NCBI RefSeq assembly: GCF_003627815.1
Contig: NZ_CP032698.1
Coordinates: 5,642,001 to 5,706,000 of the forward strand
Reading direction: 5' to 3'
Source of the DNA: Streptomyces hundungensis
GTDB lineage: Bacteria; Actinomycetota; Actinomycetes; Streptomycetales; Streptomycetaceae
DNA length: 64,000 nucleotides
The position numbers and the translations under genes are program-made. Positions 44,385-54,762 of this stretch are shown here, in pieces. Position 1 is the stretch's first letter, and every line of letters starts with the position of its first letter. The notes under the pieces are model-generated. The model was not told the origin of the DNA and did no database searches. It was given only the letters and a program-made list of their open reading frames with translations.

Positions 44385-44651
44385 ACACATACTGACGCGA
44401 TGTCAGCCATATAGCGCTCATGACCTGGGGCGACCGAAGGAATTTCGGTCGTCCCTGGGCATATGCGGGCCGACTTCGGGAACGCATCGCCCCGACACGA
44501 CGTCACCATTACTGAGGTGGACCACCGCGCCGTGTCCGCGCAGGCCGGACTACGATGGGGCCTCACGCTCAACGCACCCACCTCGCCGACCTGAGAAGCC
44601 GTCAACGCTCGATTAGGGAAGGCCGGACGCATCCTCATGGGGAGCAACAAA

Positions 44652-45671
44652 ATGTCGTTCATCGGCCGTGACATGGCTGTCGACCTCGGGACCGCCAACA
44701 CGCTGGTGTACGTCAGGGGCCGCGGAATCGTCCTGAACGAGCCGTCCGTCGTCGCCATCAACACCAACACCGGCGGCATCCTGGCGGTCGGCGCGGAAGC
44801 CAAGAAGATGATCGGCCGTACGCCGGGCAACATCGTCGCCGTACGGCCCCTGAAGGACGGCGTGATCGCCGACTTCGAAATCACCGAGCGGATGCTCCGC
44901 TACTTCATCCTGAAGATCCACAAGCGCCGGTATCTGGCCCGCCCGCGCGTCGTGGTCTGTGTGCCCTCGGGCATCACGGGAGTCGAGCGCCGCGCCGTCA
45001 TCGAGGCCTCCACCCAGGCGGGCGCCCGCCAGGTGCACATCATCGAGGAGCCCATGGCCGCGGCCATCGGCTCGGGTCTGCCGGTCCACGAGGCCACCGG
45101 CAACATGGTGGTGGACATCGGCGGCGGCACCACCGAGGTCGCCGTCATCTCGCTCGGCGGAATCGTCACGGCACAGTCGATCCGGGTCGCGGGCGACGAG
45201 CTGGACAACGCGATCATCCAGCACATCAAGAAGGAGTACTCCCTCCTCCTCGGTGAGCGCACCGCGGAGCAGATCAAGATCACGATCGGTTCCGCGTACG
45301 ACCTCGACAAGGACGAGCACACCGAGATCCGCGGCCGCGACCTCGTCTCCGGGCTGCCCAAGACCGTGGTGATCTCCGCGGCCGAGGTGCGCAAGGCGAT
45401 CGAGGAACCCGTCAACGCGATCGTCGACGCCGTGAAGACGACGCTCGACAAGTGCCCGCCCGAGCTCTCCGGCGACATCATGGACCGCGGCATCGTCCTC
45501 ACCGGCGGCGGCGCCCTGCTGCGCGGCCTGGACGAGCGGCTGCGCCGGGAGACCGGCATGCCGATCCACATCGCCGAGGACCCGCTCGACTCGGTCGCCC
45601 TGGGGTCCGGCAAGTGCGTGGAGGAGTTCGAAGCGCTCCAGCAGGTGCTCGACGCACAGCCCCGCCGCTAG
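44652..45671 (+). CDS. mreB: Rod-shape-determining protein MreB, 339 aa
   Basis: Actin homologue organising wall synthesis; in Streptomyces it is needed mainly for spore-wall integrity, not hyphal growth. Phosphate loops [17 protein letters not shown] and [18 protein letters not shown], and adenosine motif [13 protein letters not shown]. The N-terminal MSFIGRD is a short amphipathic start. The ATG at 44652 follows GGGGAG by six bases; ATG 44637 is the alternative. First gene of the mreB-mreC-mreD-PBP2-RodA cluster. Confidence 0.97.
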   Translation: MSFIGRDMAVDLGTANTLVYVRGRGIVLNEPSVVAINTNTGGILAVGAEAKKMIGRTPGNIVAVRPLKDGVIADFEITERMLRYFILKIHKRRYLARPRVVVCVPSGITGVERRAVIEASTQAGARQVHIIEEPMAAAIGSGLPVHEATGNMVVDIGGGTTEVAVISLGGIVTAQSIRVAGDELDNAIIQHIKKEYSLLLGERTAEQIKITIGSAYDLDKDEHTEIRGRDLVSGLPKTVVISAAEVRKAIEEPVNAIVDAVKTTLDKCPPELSGDIMDRGIVLTGGGALLRGLDERLRRETGMPIHIAEDPLDSVALGSGKCVEEFEALQQVLDAQPRR

Positions 45672-45735
45672 CTCCCGGAGCCTGCTGTCCGCCGTATGGG
45701 TCACTGCCAACCCGTACGGCGGATCGTTGATATAC

Positions 45736-45758
45736 AGATCGAAGAGATCTTGTAGATC
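45736..45758 (+). promoter_or_regulatory. Three AGATC direct repeats at 9-bp spacing upstream of mreC
   Basis: AGATC occurs at 45736, 45745 and 45754 in a locally AT-rich stretch (45727-45770) unusual for this genome. TTGATA at 45727 and TAGATC at 45753 could be promoter elements but are 20 bp apart. A separate mreC promoter or an operator is possible. Confidence 0.4.
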
Positions 45759-45794
45759 ACCCACATTCCTACGAGGAAGGCACGGCCGCCGCAC

Positions 45795-46913
45795 GTGAGG
45801 GACACACGAGAGAGCCGGCTGCTCCTGGTGCTGCTGATCGCCGTAGCGTTCGCGCTGATCACGGTCGACATCAGAGGCGGGGCGAATTCACCGGTGGACG
45901 GCGCCCGGCAGGCCGCCGCCGCGGTCTTCGGACCGGTGGAGAACGGGGTCGCGGCCGCCGTCGACCCGGTAGGCAACGCGATCGGCGCGGTACGCGACTC
46001 AGGAAAGCGCCACGACAGGATCTCCGCCCTCCAGGCCGAGAACGAAGCCCTCAAGCAGAGGCTCGGCAGCGACGCCCGCAACCGCAGCCGTCTCAACCAG
46101 CTCGACGCGATGCTGAAGACCGCCGGCGAAGGCCAGTACGGCATCAAGGCCGCCCAGGTCGTCGCCATAGGAGCGGCCCAGGGCTTCTCCTGGACGGTCA
46201 CCATCGACGCCGGGTCCAACGACGGCATCCAGCGCGACATGACGGTGCTCAACGGTGAGGGCCTGGTCGGGCGGGTCACCACCGTCGGCCCCTCCACCTC
46301 GACCGTGCTGCTCGCCAACGACCCCGACTTCACCGTCGGCACCCGGATGGAGAAGAGCGACGAGCTCGGCTTCGCCACCGGCCACGGCGACCGTCCGCTC
46401 TCGGTGCAGCTGCTCAACGGCAAGGCCAAGGTCAACCCCGGCGACCGCCTGGTGACCTTCGGCTCCCAGGCCGACAAGCCGTTCGTGCCCGGCGTTCCCG
46501 TCGGCGAGGTCGTCAAGGTCGACCCCTCGGGCGGCGACCTCACCCGCACCATCTACGTACGCCCCTACGTCGGCTTCACCAAGCTCGACATCGTCGGCGT
46601 CGTCGTCCAGGCCCCGCGCACCGACCCGCGCGACCAGGTGCTGCCCGCCAAGCCCCAGCCCACCCCGACGCCCACGGTCACCGTCACGGCCACCCCGTCC
46701 GGGACGCCCAACCCGCAGGGCAACACGGACATCGCCAACCAGAACGCGAACGGCGTCGGCAACCCCGACCCGAACGCGAAGCCCGACCCGGCCGGCGGCA
46801 ACGCCAACCCGCCGGCGGGCAACGCCAACCCACCGGCCGGAACGAACCCGAACGCCAATCCGAAGCCCAACCCGGACGGCAACGGCAACGCCAACGCCGA
46901 CGGCGAGCAGTAG
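45795..46913 (+). CDS. mreC: Rod-shape-determining protein MreC, 372 aa
   Basis: Single-pass membrane protein linking MreB and PBP2. N-terminal TM helix RLLLVLLIAVAFALITV, coiled coil about residues 70-105 (HDRISALQAENEALKQRLG), then the double beta-barrel domain. The last 85 residues are an Asn/Pro/Asp-rich disordered tail with NANPPAG repeats. The GTG start has no close Shine-Dalgarno (AGGAAGG is 16 bases away). Confidence 0.95.
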   Translation: MRDTRESRLLLVLLIAVAFALITVDIRGGANSPVDGARQAAAAVFGPVENGVAAAVDPVGNAIGAVRDSGKRHDRISALQAENEALKQRLGSDARNRSRLNQLDAMLKTAGEGQYGIKAAQVVAIGAAQGFSWTVTIDAGSNDGIQRDMTVLNGEGLVGRVTTVGPSTSTVLLANDPDFTVGTRMEKSDELGFATGHGDRPLSVQLLNGKAKVNPGDRLVTFGSQADKPFVPGVPVGEVVKVDPSGGDLTRTIYVRPYVGFTKLDIVGVVVQAPRTDPRDQVLPAKPQPTPTPTVTVTATPSGTPNPQGNTDIANQNANGVGNPDPNAKPDPAGGNANPPAGNANPPAGTNPNANPKPNPDGNGNANADGEQ

Positions 46914-46925
46914 GAGCTGATCCAG

Positions 46926-47600
46926 ATGCGTCTCAACAGGGTCCTCCTCTCCGCCGCCCTGATCGTCGTCGCCCTCGTCATCCAGGTGAGCGTCCTCGCC
47001 CGCCTCCAACTCCCCGGCGCCGTACCGGACTTGGTGCTTCTGACCGTCCTCGGTCTGGCCCTGGTGTACGGCCATCTCGGGGGTGCCTTCGTCGGCTTCG
47101 GCGCGGGGCTGCTCGCCGACCTGGCGCCGCCCGCCGACCACGCCGCCGGGCGCTACGCCCTGGTGCTTTGCGTGATCGGCTACCTCGCCGGCCTCGCCAA
47201 GCCCGACCACGGACGGCTGCGCACCGCGGTCGGCCCGATGCTGGTGGTGGTCGGCGCGGCCATCGGCTCGACGCTGCTCTACGCCACCGTCGGGGCCCTG
47301 GTGGGAGACACCGCGGCCCGCCATGTCGGCCTGCCCAGCCTGCTGTTCACGGCCACCGTCTACGATCTGCTGCTCGCTCCGTTCACCGTGCCGCTGATCA
47401 TGGCGATCGCCCGGCGGGCCGAGAACGACCCGCTCGCCGACACCACCGCCAACGGCAGCCCCAAGAGCAACATCACCTCCGGCTGGCTCTCCGGCGGCAC
47501 CGGTCTGCGCATCGGCAACCAGCGCGGCGGTCTGCGGATCAAGGCCGCCAGGAACAGGGCGGCCCGCGCCGGCCGCATCAAGGGCGTCAAGCGACTGTGA
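46926..47600 (+). CDS. mreD: Rod-shape-determining protein MreD, 224 aa
   Basis: Integral membrane partner of MreC with five or six TM helices starting MRLNRVLLSAALIVVALVIQ. The core (about 165 residues) is normal; the C-terminal 55 residues are a basic cytoplasmic extension (GGLRIKAARNRAARAGRIKG). Twelve bases after mreC, 19 bases before the PBP2 gene. Confidence 0.95.
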   Translation: MRLNRVLLSAALIVVALVIQVSVLARLQLPGAVPDLVLLTVLGLALVYGHLGGAFVGFGAGLLADLAPPADHAAGRYALVLCVIGYLAGLAKPDHGRLRTAVGPMLVVVGAAIGSTLLYATVGALVGDTAARHVGLPSLLFTATVYDLLLAPFTVPLIMAIARRAENDPLADTTANGSPKSNITSGWLSGGTGLRIGNQRGGLRIKAARNRAARAGRIKGVKRL

Positions 47601-47619
47601 ACCAGGGGGTCGTCACAGC

Positions 47620-49842
47620 ATGAGCAACATCCCCGAGACCGGACGCACCCCCCGGGTGCAAATCCGCCTCATCATCATCCAGGTCCTGGTCTTCTCGCTC
47701 CTGCTCACCCTGGGCGGGCGCCTGTGGTACCTCCAGATCCGCAACGGCCAGGAGTATCAGGACGAGGCCAAGAACAACCACGTCCAGCAGGTCGTCCAGC
47801 CCGCCGTGCGCGGCTCGATCCTCGACGCGCGGGGCGTCCCGCTCGCCGACAACGAGACCCGGCTCGTGGTCTCCGCCTCGCGCACCGACCTGTCCAAGAT
47901 GCCCGACCGGGGCAAGGCCGTCCTGACCCGGCTCGCCGGGGTGCTCGGCATGAAGCCGCAGGACGTCATGGACAAGGTCCGGCTCTGTGACGCCAAGACC
48001 CCCAAGCCGTGCTGGAACGGCTCCCCGTACCAGCCGATCCCGGTCACCGACAAGGCCACCACCCAGCAGGCCCTGCAAATCCGCGAGCGCTCCGAGGACT
48101 TCCCCGGCATCACCGCCGACCCGACCGCCGTGCGCCGCTACCCGGCGCCCGGCAAGTCCAACACCGCGCAGGTGCTCGGCTACCTCTCGCCCGTCACCGA
48201 CGACGAGATCACCAAGGCCAAGGACACCGACTCGCCCTATCTGCGCTCCGACCAGGTCGGCCGCTCGGGCCTCGAGCGCACCTACGACAAGCAGCTGCGC
48301 GGCAAGGCCGGCGTCACCCGCTACGAGGTCGACAACCTCGGCCGGGTCATCGGGCAGGCCGAGAGCGACAAGGCCCAGCCCGGCTCCAACGTCGTCACGT
48401 CGATAGACGCACGCGTGCAGGCGGTCGCCGAGTACGAGCTGAACAACGCGATGGTCGAGGCCCGCCAGCAGTTCGACAAGATCACCAACGAGAACTACAA
48501 GGCGGACTCCGGCGCGGTCATCGTCATGGAGGCCAAGACCGGGCGGATCGTCGCCATGGCCTCGGCGCCCACCTACGACCCCAACGTCTGGGTCGGCGGC
48601 ATCTCCGGCAAGGACTACCAGCAGCTCACCGGCAAGGACAGCGACTATCCGCTGCTGAACCGCGCCATACAGGGTCAGGCCGCGCCCGGTTCGACGTTCA
48701 AGGTGGTCTCCACGGCCGCCGCGGTCGAAGCCGGCTACAAGTGGGACGGCGGTTACCCCTGCACCAGCTCGTACTCCGTGGGCGGGCAGGTCTTCAAGAA
48801 CTTCGAGGGCGAGAACTTCGGACCCATCTCCCTCGGCCGCGCCCTTGAGGTCTCCTGCGACACCGTCTTCTACGGGCTCGCCGACAACGAGTGGAAGAAG
48901 GACGGCGGGATCAACCCGAAGAAGGGCCAGCCCAAGGACTACTTCTACAAGGCGGCCCACCAGTTCGGCCTCGGCAAGCCCACCGGGGTGGACCTGCCCA
49001 ACGAGGTCACCGGCCGCGTCCCCGACCGCCAGTGGAAGGAGAACTACTGGGCGGCCAACAAGGACAGCTGGTGCAAGACGGGCAAGAAGGACGGCAGTTA
49101 CGTCGAGAAGATCGCGTACGAGAACTGCCTCGAAGGCAACAAGATGCGTGAGGGCGACTCGATCAACTACTCCATCGGCCAGGGCGACACCCTCGTCACG
49201 CCGATCCAGGAGGCCATGATCTACGGGGCCATCGCCAACGGCGGCACCATGCACGCCCCCACCATCGGCAAGGCGATCATCAGCGCCGACGGCAAGTCGA
49301 TCACGGAGATCAAGCCGAAGGTCAACGGAAAGCTCCCGGTCACCCAGGCCACCCTCGACGGCTTCAACAAGGCCCTCGCGGGCGTCGTCACCAGCGGTAC
49401 CGCCGCCTGGAAGTTCCAGGGCTGGCCGCAGGACAAGGTCGAACTCCACGCCAAGACCGGCACCGCCGAGGTCTACGGCAAGCAGACCACCTCCTGGCTC
49501 GCCACGTACTCCAAGGACTACACCGTCGTCATGACGATCGCCCAGGCCGGTACGGGTTCCGGCGCCTCCGGTGCCGCCGTGCGCAAGATCTACGAGGCGA
49601 TGTACGGCATCGACGACGCGGGGAACCAGGACATCAAGCGCGCCCTGCTCCCGCAGCCCGAGCAGTCCCTGCCCAAGATCCAGGCAGACGGCTCCATCGA
49701 CGCCCCGGCCGTCGCCGCGTACGACCCGGACGCGGGCAAGACCAAGGACAAGGACAAGGGCAAGCAGCAGCCCGCCGGCCAGCCGCAGCCCGACAACAGC
49801 CCGGCGGCCACCGTCGACAACCGCAACCCACGGAGGGACTAG
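47620..49842 (+). CDS. mrdA: Penicillin-binding protein 2 (class B, elongasome transpeptidase), 740 aa
   Basis: N-terminal TM helix (about residues 15-35), pedestal domain, then transpeptidase: SxxK with Ser358 in GSTFK, SxN-type motif SCD in EVSCDTVFYG, and KTG with Lys612 in HAKTGTAE. The SxN motif reads S-C-D, as is usual for PBP2. Cross-links peptidoglycan with RodA as partner glycosyltransferase. The C terminus is a charged Lys/Asp/Pro-rich tail. Confidence 0.96.
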   Translation: MSNIPETGRTPRVQIRLIIIQVLVFSLLLTLGGRLWYLQIRNGQEYQDEAKNNHVQQVVQPAVRGSILDARGVPLADNETRLVVSASRTDLSKMPDRGKAVLTRLAGVLGMKPQDVMDKVRLCDAKTPKPCWNGSPYQPIPVTDKATTQQALQIRERSEDFPGITADPTAVRRYPAPGKSNTAQVLGYLSPVTDDEITKAKDTDSPYLRSDQVGRSGLERTYDKQLRGKAGVTRYEVDNLGRVIGQAESDKAQPGSNVVTSIDARVQAVAEYELNNAMVEARQQFDKITNENYKADSGAVIVMEAKTGRIVAMASAPTYDPNVWVGGISGKDYQQLTGKDSDYPLLNRAIQGQAAPGSTFKVVSTAAAVEAGYKWDGGYPCTSSYSVGGQVFKNFEGENFGPISLGRALEVSCDTVFYGLADNEWKKDGGINPKKGQPKDYFYKAAHQFGLGKPTGVDLPNEVTGRVPDRQWKENYWAANKDSWCKTGKKDGSYVEKIAYENCLEGNKMREGDSINYSIGQGDTLVTPIQEAMIYGAIANGGTMHAPTIGKAIISADGKSITEIKPKVNGKLPVTQATLDGFNKALAGVVTSGTAAWKFQGWPQDKVELHAKTGTAEVYGKQTTSWLATYSKDYTVVMTIAQAGTGSGASGAAVRKIYEAMYGIDDAGNQDIKRALLPQPEQSLPKIQADGSIDAPAVAAYDPDAGKTKDKDKGKQQPAGQPQPDNSPAATVDNRNPRRD

Positions 49843-49846
49843 CGCC

Positions 49847-51037
49847 ATGGCAGGCTTCTCCGTCCAGCGCTACGCCCCCGAGCGCGGCGCCTTCGCCAAG
49901 CTGACGGCGCGCGACTCGGTGCTGCGCCGGCTCGACTGGCCGCTGCTGCTCTCGGCCCTCGCGCTCTGCCTCATCGGCTCGCTCCTGGTGTGGTCCGCGA
50001 CCCGCAACCGCACCGCCATCAACCAGGGCGACCCGTACTTCTTCCTCATCCGGCACATCGTGAACTCCGGCATCGGGCTCTGCCTGATGATCGGCACGAT
50101 GTGGCTCGGCCACCGCACCCTGCGCGGCGCCGTGCCCATCCTGTACGGCCTGTCCATCCTGCTGCTGCTCGCGGTGCTCTCGCCGCTCGGCGCCACCGTC
50201 AACGGTGCGCACTCCTGGATCGTGCTCGGCGGCGGGTTCTCCCTCCAGCCCTCCGAGTTCGCGAAGATCTCGATCATCCTGTGCATGGCGATGCTGCTCG
50301 CCGCGCGGGTGGACGCCGGCGACCAACTGCACCCCGACCACCGCACCGTGACCAAGGCGCTCGCCCTCGCGATGGTGCCGATCGGCTGCATCATGCTCAT
50401 GCCCGACCTCGGCTCCACCATGGTCATCGTGGTGATCATCCTCGGTGTGCTGCTCTCCTCCGGGGCGTCCAACCGCTGGATCATCGGCCTGTTCTCGGCC
50501 GGAGTGGTCGGAGCGGTGCTCGTGGCCGCGCTCGGAATACTGGACAAGTACCAGATCAACCGCTTCGCCGCCTTCGCCAACCCCAGCCTCGACCCGGCCG
50601 GCGTCGGCTACAACACCAGCCAGGCCAGGATCGCCATCGGCTCCGGCGGCCTCACCGGCACCGGCCTGTTCAAGGGCTCCCAGACCACCGGCCAGTTCGT
50701 ACCCGAACAGCAGACGGACTTCGTGTTCACCGTCGCCGGCGAGGAACTCGGCTTCGTGGGCGCCGGATTGATCATCGTGCTGCTCGGCGTCGTCCTGTGG
50801 CGCGCCTGCCGCATCGCCCGCGAGACGACCGAGCTGTACGGCACGATCGTCGCGGCCGGCATCATCGCCTGGTTCGCCTTCCAGTCCTTCGAGAACATCG
50901 GCATGACGCTCGGCATCATGCCGGTCACCGGCATCCCGCTGCCCTTCGTCTCCTACGGAGGGTCCTCGATGTTCGCGGTGTGGGTCGCCATAGGGCTGCT
51001 CCAGTCGATCCGGGTGCAGCGGCCGATAACGGCATAG
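49847..51037 (+). CDS. rodA: SEDS-family peptidoglycan polymerase RodA, 396 aa
   Basis: Ten-TM lipid-II glycosyltransferase. Starts MAGFSVQRYAPERG; conserved SEDS segments include GAHSWIVLGGGFSLQPSEFAK, MPDLGSTMV (catalytic Asp region), EQQTDFVFTVAGEELGF and LPFVSYGGSSM. Four bases after the PBP2 stop; AGGGA RBS lies within the end of that gene. The S. coelicolor counterpart is called sfr. Confidence 0.96.
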   Translation: MAGFSVQRYAPERGAFAKLTARDSVLRRLDWPLLLSALALCLIGSLLVWSATRNRTAINQGDPYFFLIRHIVNSGIGLCLMIGTMWLGHRTLRGAVPILYGLSILLLLAVLSPLGATVNGAHSWIVLGGGFSLQPSEFAKISIILCMAMLLAARVDAGDQLHPDHRTVTKALALAMVPIGCIMLMPDLGSTMVIVVIILGVLLSSGASNRWIIGLFSAGVVGAVLVAALGILDKYQINRFAAFANPSLDPAGVGYNTSQARIAIGSGGLTGTGLFKGSQTTGQFVPEQQTDFVFTVAGEELGFVGAGLIIVLLGVVLWRACRIARETTELYGTIVAAGIIAWFAFQSFENIGMTLGIMPVTGIPLPFVSYGGSSMFAVWVAIGLLQSIRVQRPITA

Positions 51038-51064
51038 CCGCGCCGAGGAGGCCCGACCAGGAAG

Positions 51065-51110
51065 GGACCGGCCGGACACGGCCGGTCCGGGCGCCCTGCC
51101 GCCGGGCGCC
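51065..51110 (+). terminator. Double hairpin after the mre-rodA cluster
   Basis: GGACCGGCCG-GACA-CGGCCGGTCC at 51065-51088 and GGCGCCC/GGGCGCC at about 51090-51110. Confidence 0.8.
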
Positions 51111-51119
51111 GAACGCGTC

Positions 51120-51125
51120 TAGATT
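51120..51125 (+). promoter_or_regulatory. -10 hexamer TAGATT, predicted leaderless start for the CYTH/CHAD gene
   Basis: Hexamer at -12 to -7 relative to the ATG, with an unusually T-rich stretch TTTTTCT between. No ribosome site. Confidence 0.55.
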
Positions 51126-51131
51126 TTTCTC

Positions 51132-52679
51132 ATGGCGGACACCAAGCGCGAGATCGAGCGGAAATTCGAGTTCCCCACGGCCGGCGGGGAGGACCGCACC
51201 GAGCTCCCCGACCTGACCGGCGTCCCCGGCATCGCCCGCGTCGCGGCCCAGGGCGTCACGGAGCTCGACGCCGTCTACTACGACACCCAGGACCTGCGCC
51301 TCGACGCCGCCCAGCTCACCCTGCGCCGCCGCACCGGCGGCGACGACGCCGGCTGGCATCTGAAGGTCCCCGTCGCCGCCGGTGTCCGCGACGAGATCCG
51401 CGCCCCGCTCAGCGACGACGTGCCGCCCGCGCTCGCCGCCCTGCTGCGCTCCCGCGTGCGCGAGCGCCAACTCGTCCCCGTGGTACGGCTGTTGTCCTCG
51501 CGCGAGGTCAGCCTCCTCCTGGCCGACGACGCCACGCCGCTCGCCGAGCTCAGCATCGACACCGTCGTCGCCCAGGGTCTGACCGACGGCGCGACGAGCA
51601 CCACCTGGACCGAGATCGAGGTCGAACTCGCCGACGGCGTCCACGACCAGGACCTCCTCGACGCGGTGGAGAACACGCTGCGGACGGCGGGCATCCTGCC
51701 CTCGGCGAGCGCCTCCAAGGTCGCCCGCGCCCTGCGCGAGACGACCCCCGCGCCCCCGCGCGCCCGCGACACCACCACCGAACCCGCCGACGGCACCGCC
51801 GGCGCCCACGTCCTGGCCCATCTGCGGGCCCAGCGCGACACCCTGATCGCCCTCGACCCCGCCGTGCGGCGCGAACTGCCCGACGCCGTCCACCGGATGA
51901 GGGTCGCCACCCGCCGGCTGCGCAGCGCCTTCCGCTCGTACGCCAAGGTGATCGACCGGTCCGCCACCGAACCCGTCCGGGCGGAACTCACCTGGCTCGC
52001 CGCCGAACTCGGCGTCGAACGCGACGGGGAAGTGCTCGCCGAACGCCTGATGACCCGGATCGCGGCGCTCCCCGACACGCTGCTGCTCGGCCCGGTCCAC
52101 GCCCGGCTGCGGATCCGTACCGTGGCCGGCCGCGCCGACGCCCGGCGCAGGACGCTCACCGCCCTCGACGGCCAGCGCTACCTCGCCCTGCTCGACGCAC
52201 TCGACGCGCTGCTCGCCGCCCCGCCGCTGCGGCCCGCGGCCAACCAACCCGCCCCCGGCGTGCTCCGCAAGGCCGTCCGCAAGGACCACCGGCGCCTCGC
52301 CCGCCGCCTCGACACCGCGCTCGCCCTCGAACCCGGCCCCGAGCGCGACCTCGCCCTGCACGCGGCCCGCAAGGCGGCCAAGCGCGCCCGGTACGCCGCC
52401 CAGGCCGCGGCCCCCGCCCTCGGCAAGCCCGCCAAGAAACTCACCAAGCGCCTCAAGGCCGTCCAGAACGTCCTCGGCGAGCACCACGACAGCGTGGTCG
52501 CCCGCGACGCGCTGCGCACCCTGGCCGCGCAGGCCCACGCGGCCGGCGAGTCCGCGTTCACCTGGGGACTCCTGTACGGACACGAACAGGCGACGGCCGC
52601 ACGGCGCGAGCACCAACTGCCCGGGGTATGGGCCCGCGCCGCCCGGCCCGGGCTCCCCAAGGGCACGGCGGCCCCTTGA
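51132..52679 (+). CDS. CYTH and CHAD domain protein, 515 aa
   Basis: N-terminal CYTH domain with the ExExK signature REIERKFEF, which in related enzymes binds triphosphate/polyphosphate. C-terminal CHAD domain (from about residue 225) with the basic helices VHRMRVATRRLRSAFRSY and a second half ALHAARKAAKRARYAAQA. CHAD domains bind polyphosphate. A role in polyphosphate metabolism or storage granules is likely but not proven. Single gene followed by a tandem repeat over its stop codon. Confidence 0.93.
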   Translation: MADTKREIERKFEFPTAGGEDRTELPDLTGVPGIARVAAQGVTELDAVYYDTQDLRLDAAQLTLRRRTGGDDAGWHLKVPVAAGVRDEIRAPLSDDVPPALAALLRSRVRERQLVPVVRLLSSREVSLLLADDATPLAELSIDTVVAQGLTDGATSTTWTEIEVELADGVHDQDLLDAVENTLRTAGILPSASASKVARALRETTPAPPRARDTTTEPADGTAGAHVLAHLRAQRDTLIALDPAVRRELPDAVHRMRVATRRLRSAFRSYAKVIDRSATEPVRAELTWLAAELGVERDGEVLAERLMTRIAALPDTLLLGPVHARLRIRTVAGRADARRRTLTALDGQRYLALLDALDALLAAPPLRPAANQPAPGVLRKAVRKDHRRLARRLDTALALEPGPERDLALHAARKAAKRARYAAQAAAPALGKPAKKLTKRLKAVQNVLGEHHDSVVARDALRTLAAQAHAAGESAFTWGLLYGHEQATAARREHQLPGVWARAARPGLPKGTAAP

Positions 52680-52722
52680 TCGTCGTGCGAAGGGGCGAGT
52701 GATCGTCGTGCGAGGGGGCGAC
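52677..52722 (+). repeat. 23-bp tandem duplication over the CYTH/CHAD stop codon
   Basis: Two adjacent copies of TGATCGTCGTGCGA followed by A/G-GGGGCGA-G/C. The first T is the first base of the stop codon. Confidence 0.85.
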
Positions 52723-52774
52723 GCGGCTCGCGTTACGCTAGAGAGTCGCCCCCTGCCAGCCCACGAAGGTCGAG

Positions 52775-54699
<1,925 letters not shown>

Positions 54700-54714
54700 C
54701 CGCCTGATCACGAA

Positions 54715-54743
54715 GGGCCCCCCGTCGCAACGGCGAGGGGCCC
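54715..54743 (+). terminator. Terminator after the radical SAM gene
   Basis: GGGCCCC at 54715-54721 and GGGGCCC at 54737-54743 with a smaller GTCG/CGGC inner stem. Confidence 0.7.
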
Positions 54744-54762
54744 GTCGTGCGTCCTTGCCCAC

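Noticed and set aside
42411..44390. A 659-codon minus-strand open frame over folC and ndk
   Set aside because: Antisense to conserved genes and of shadow-type composition.
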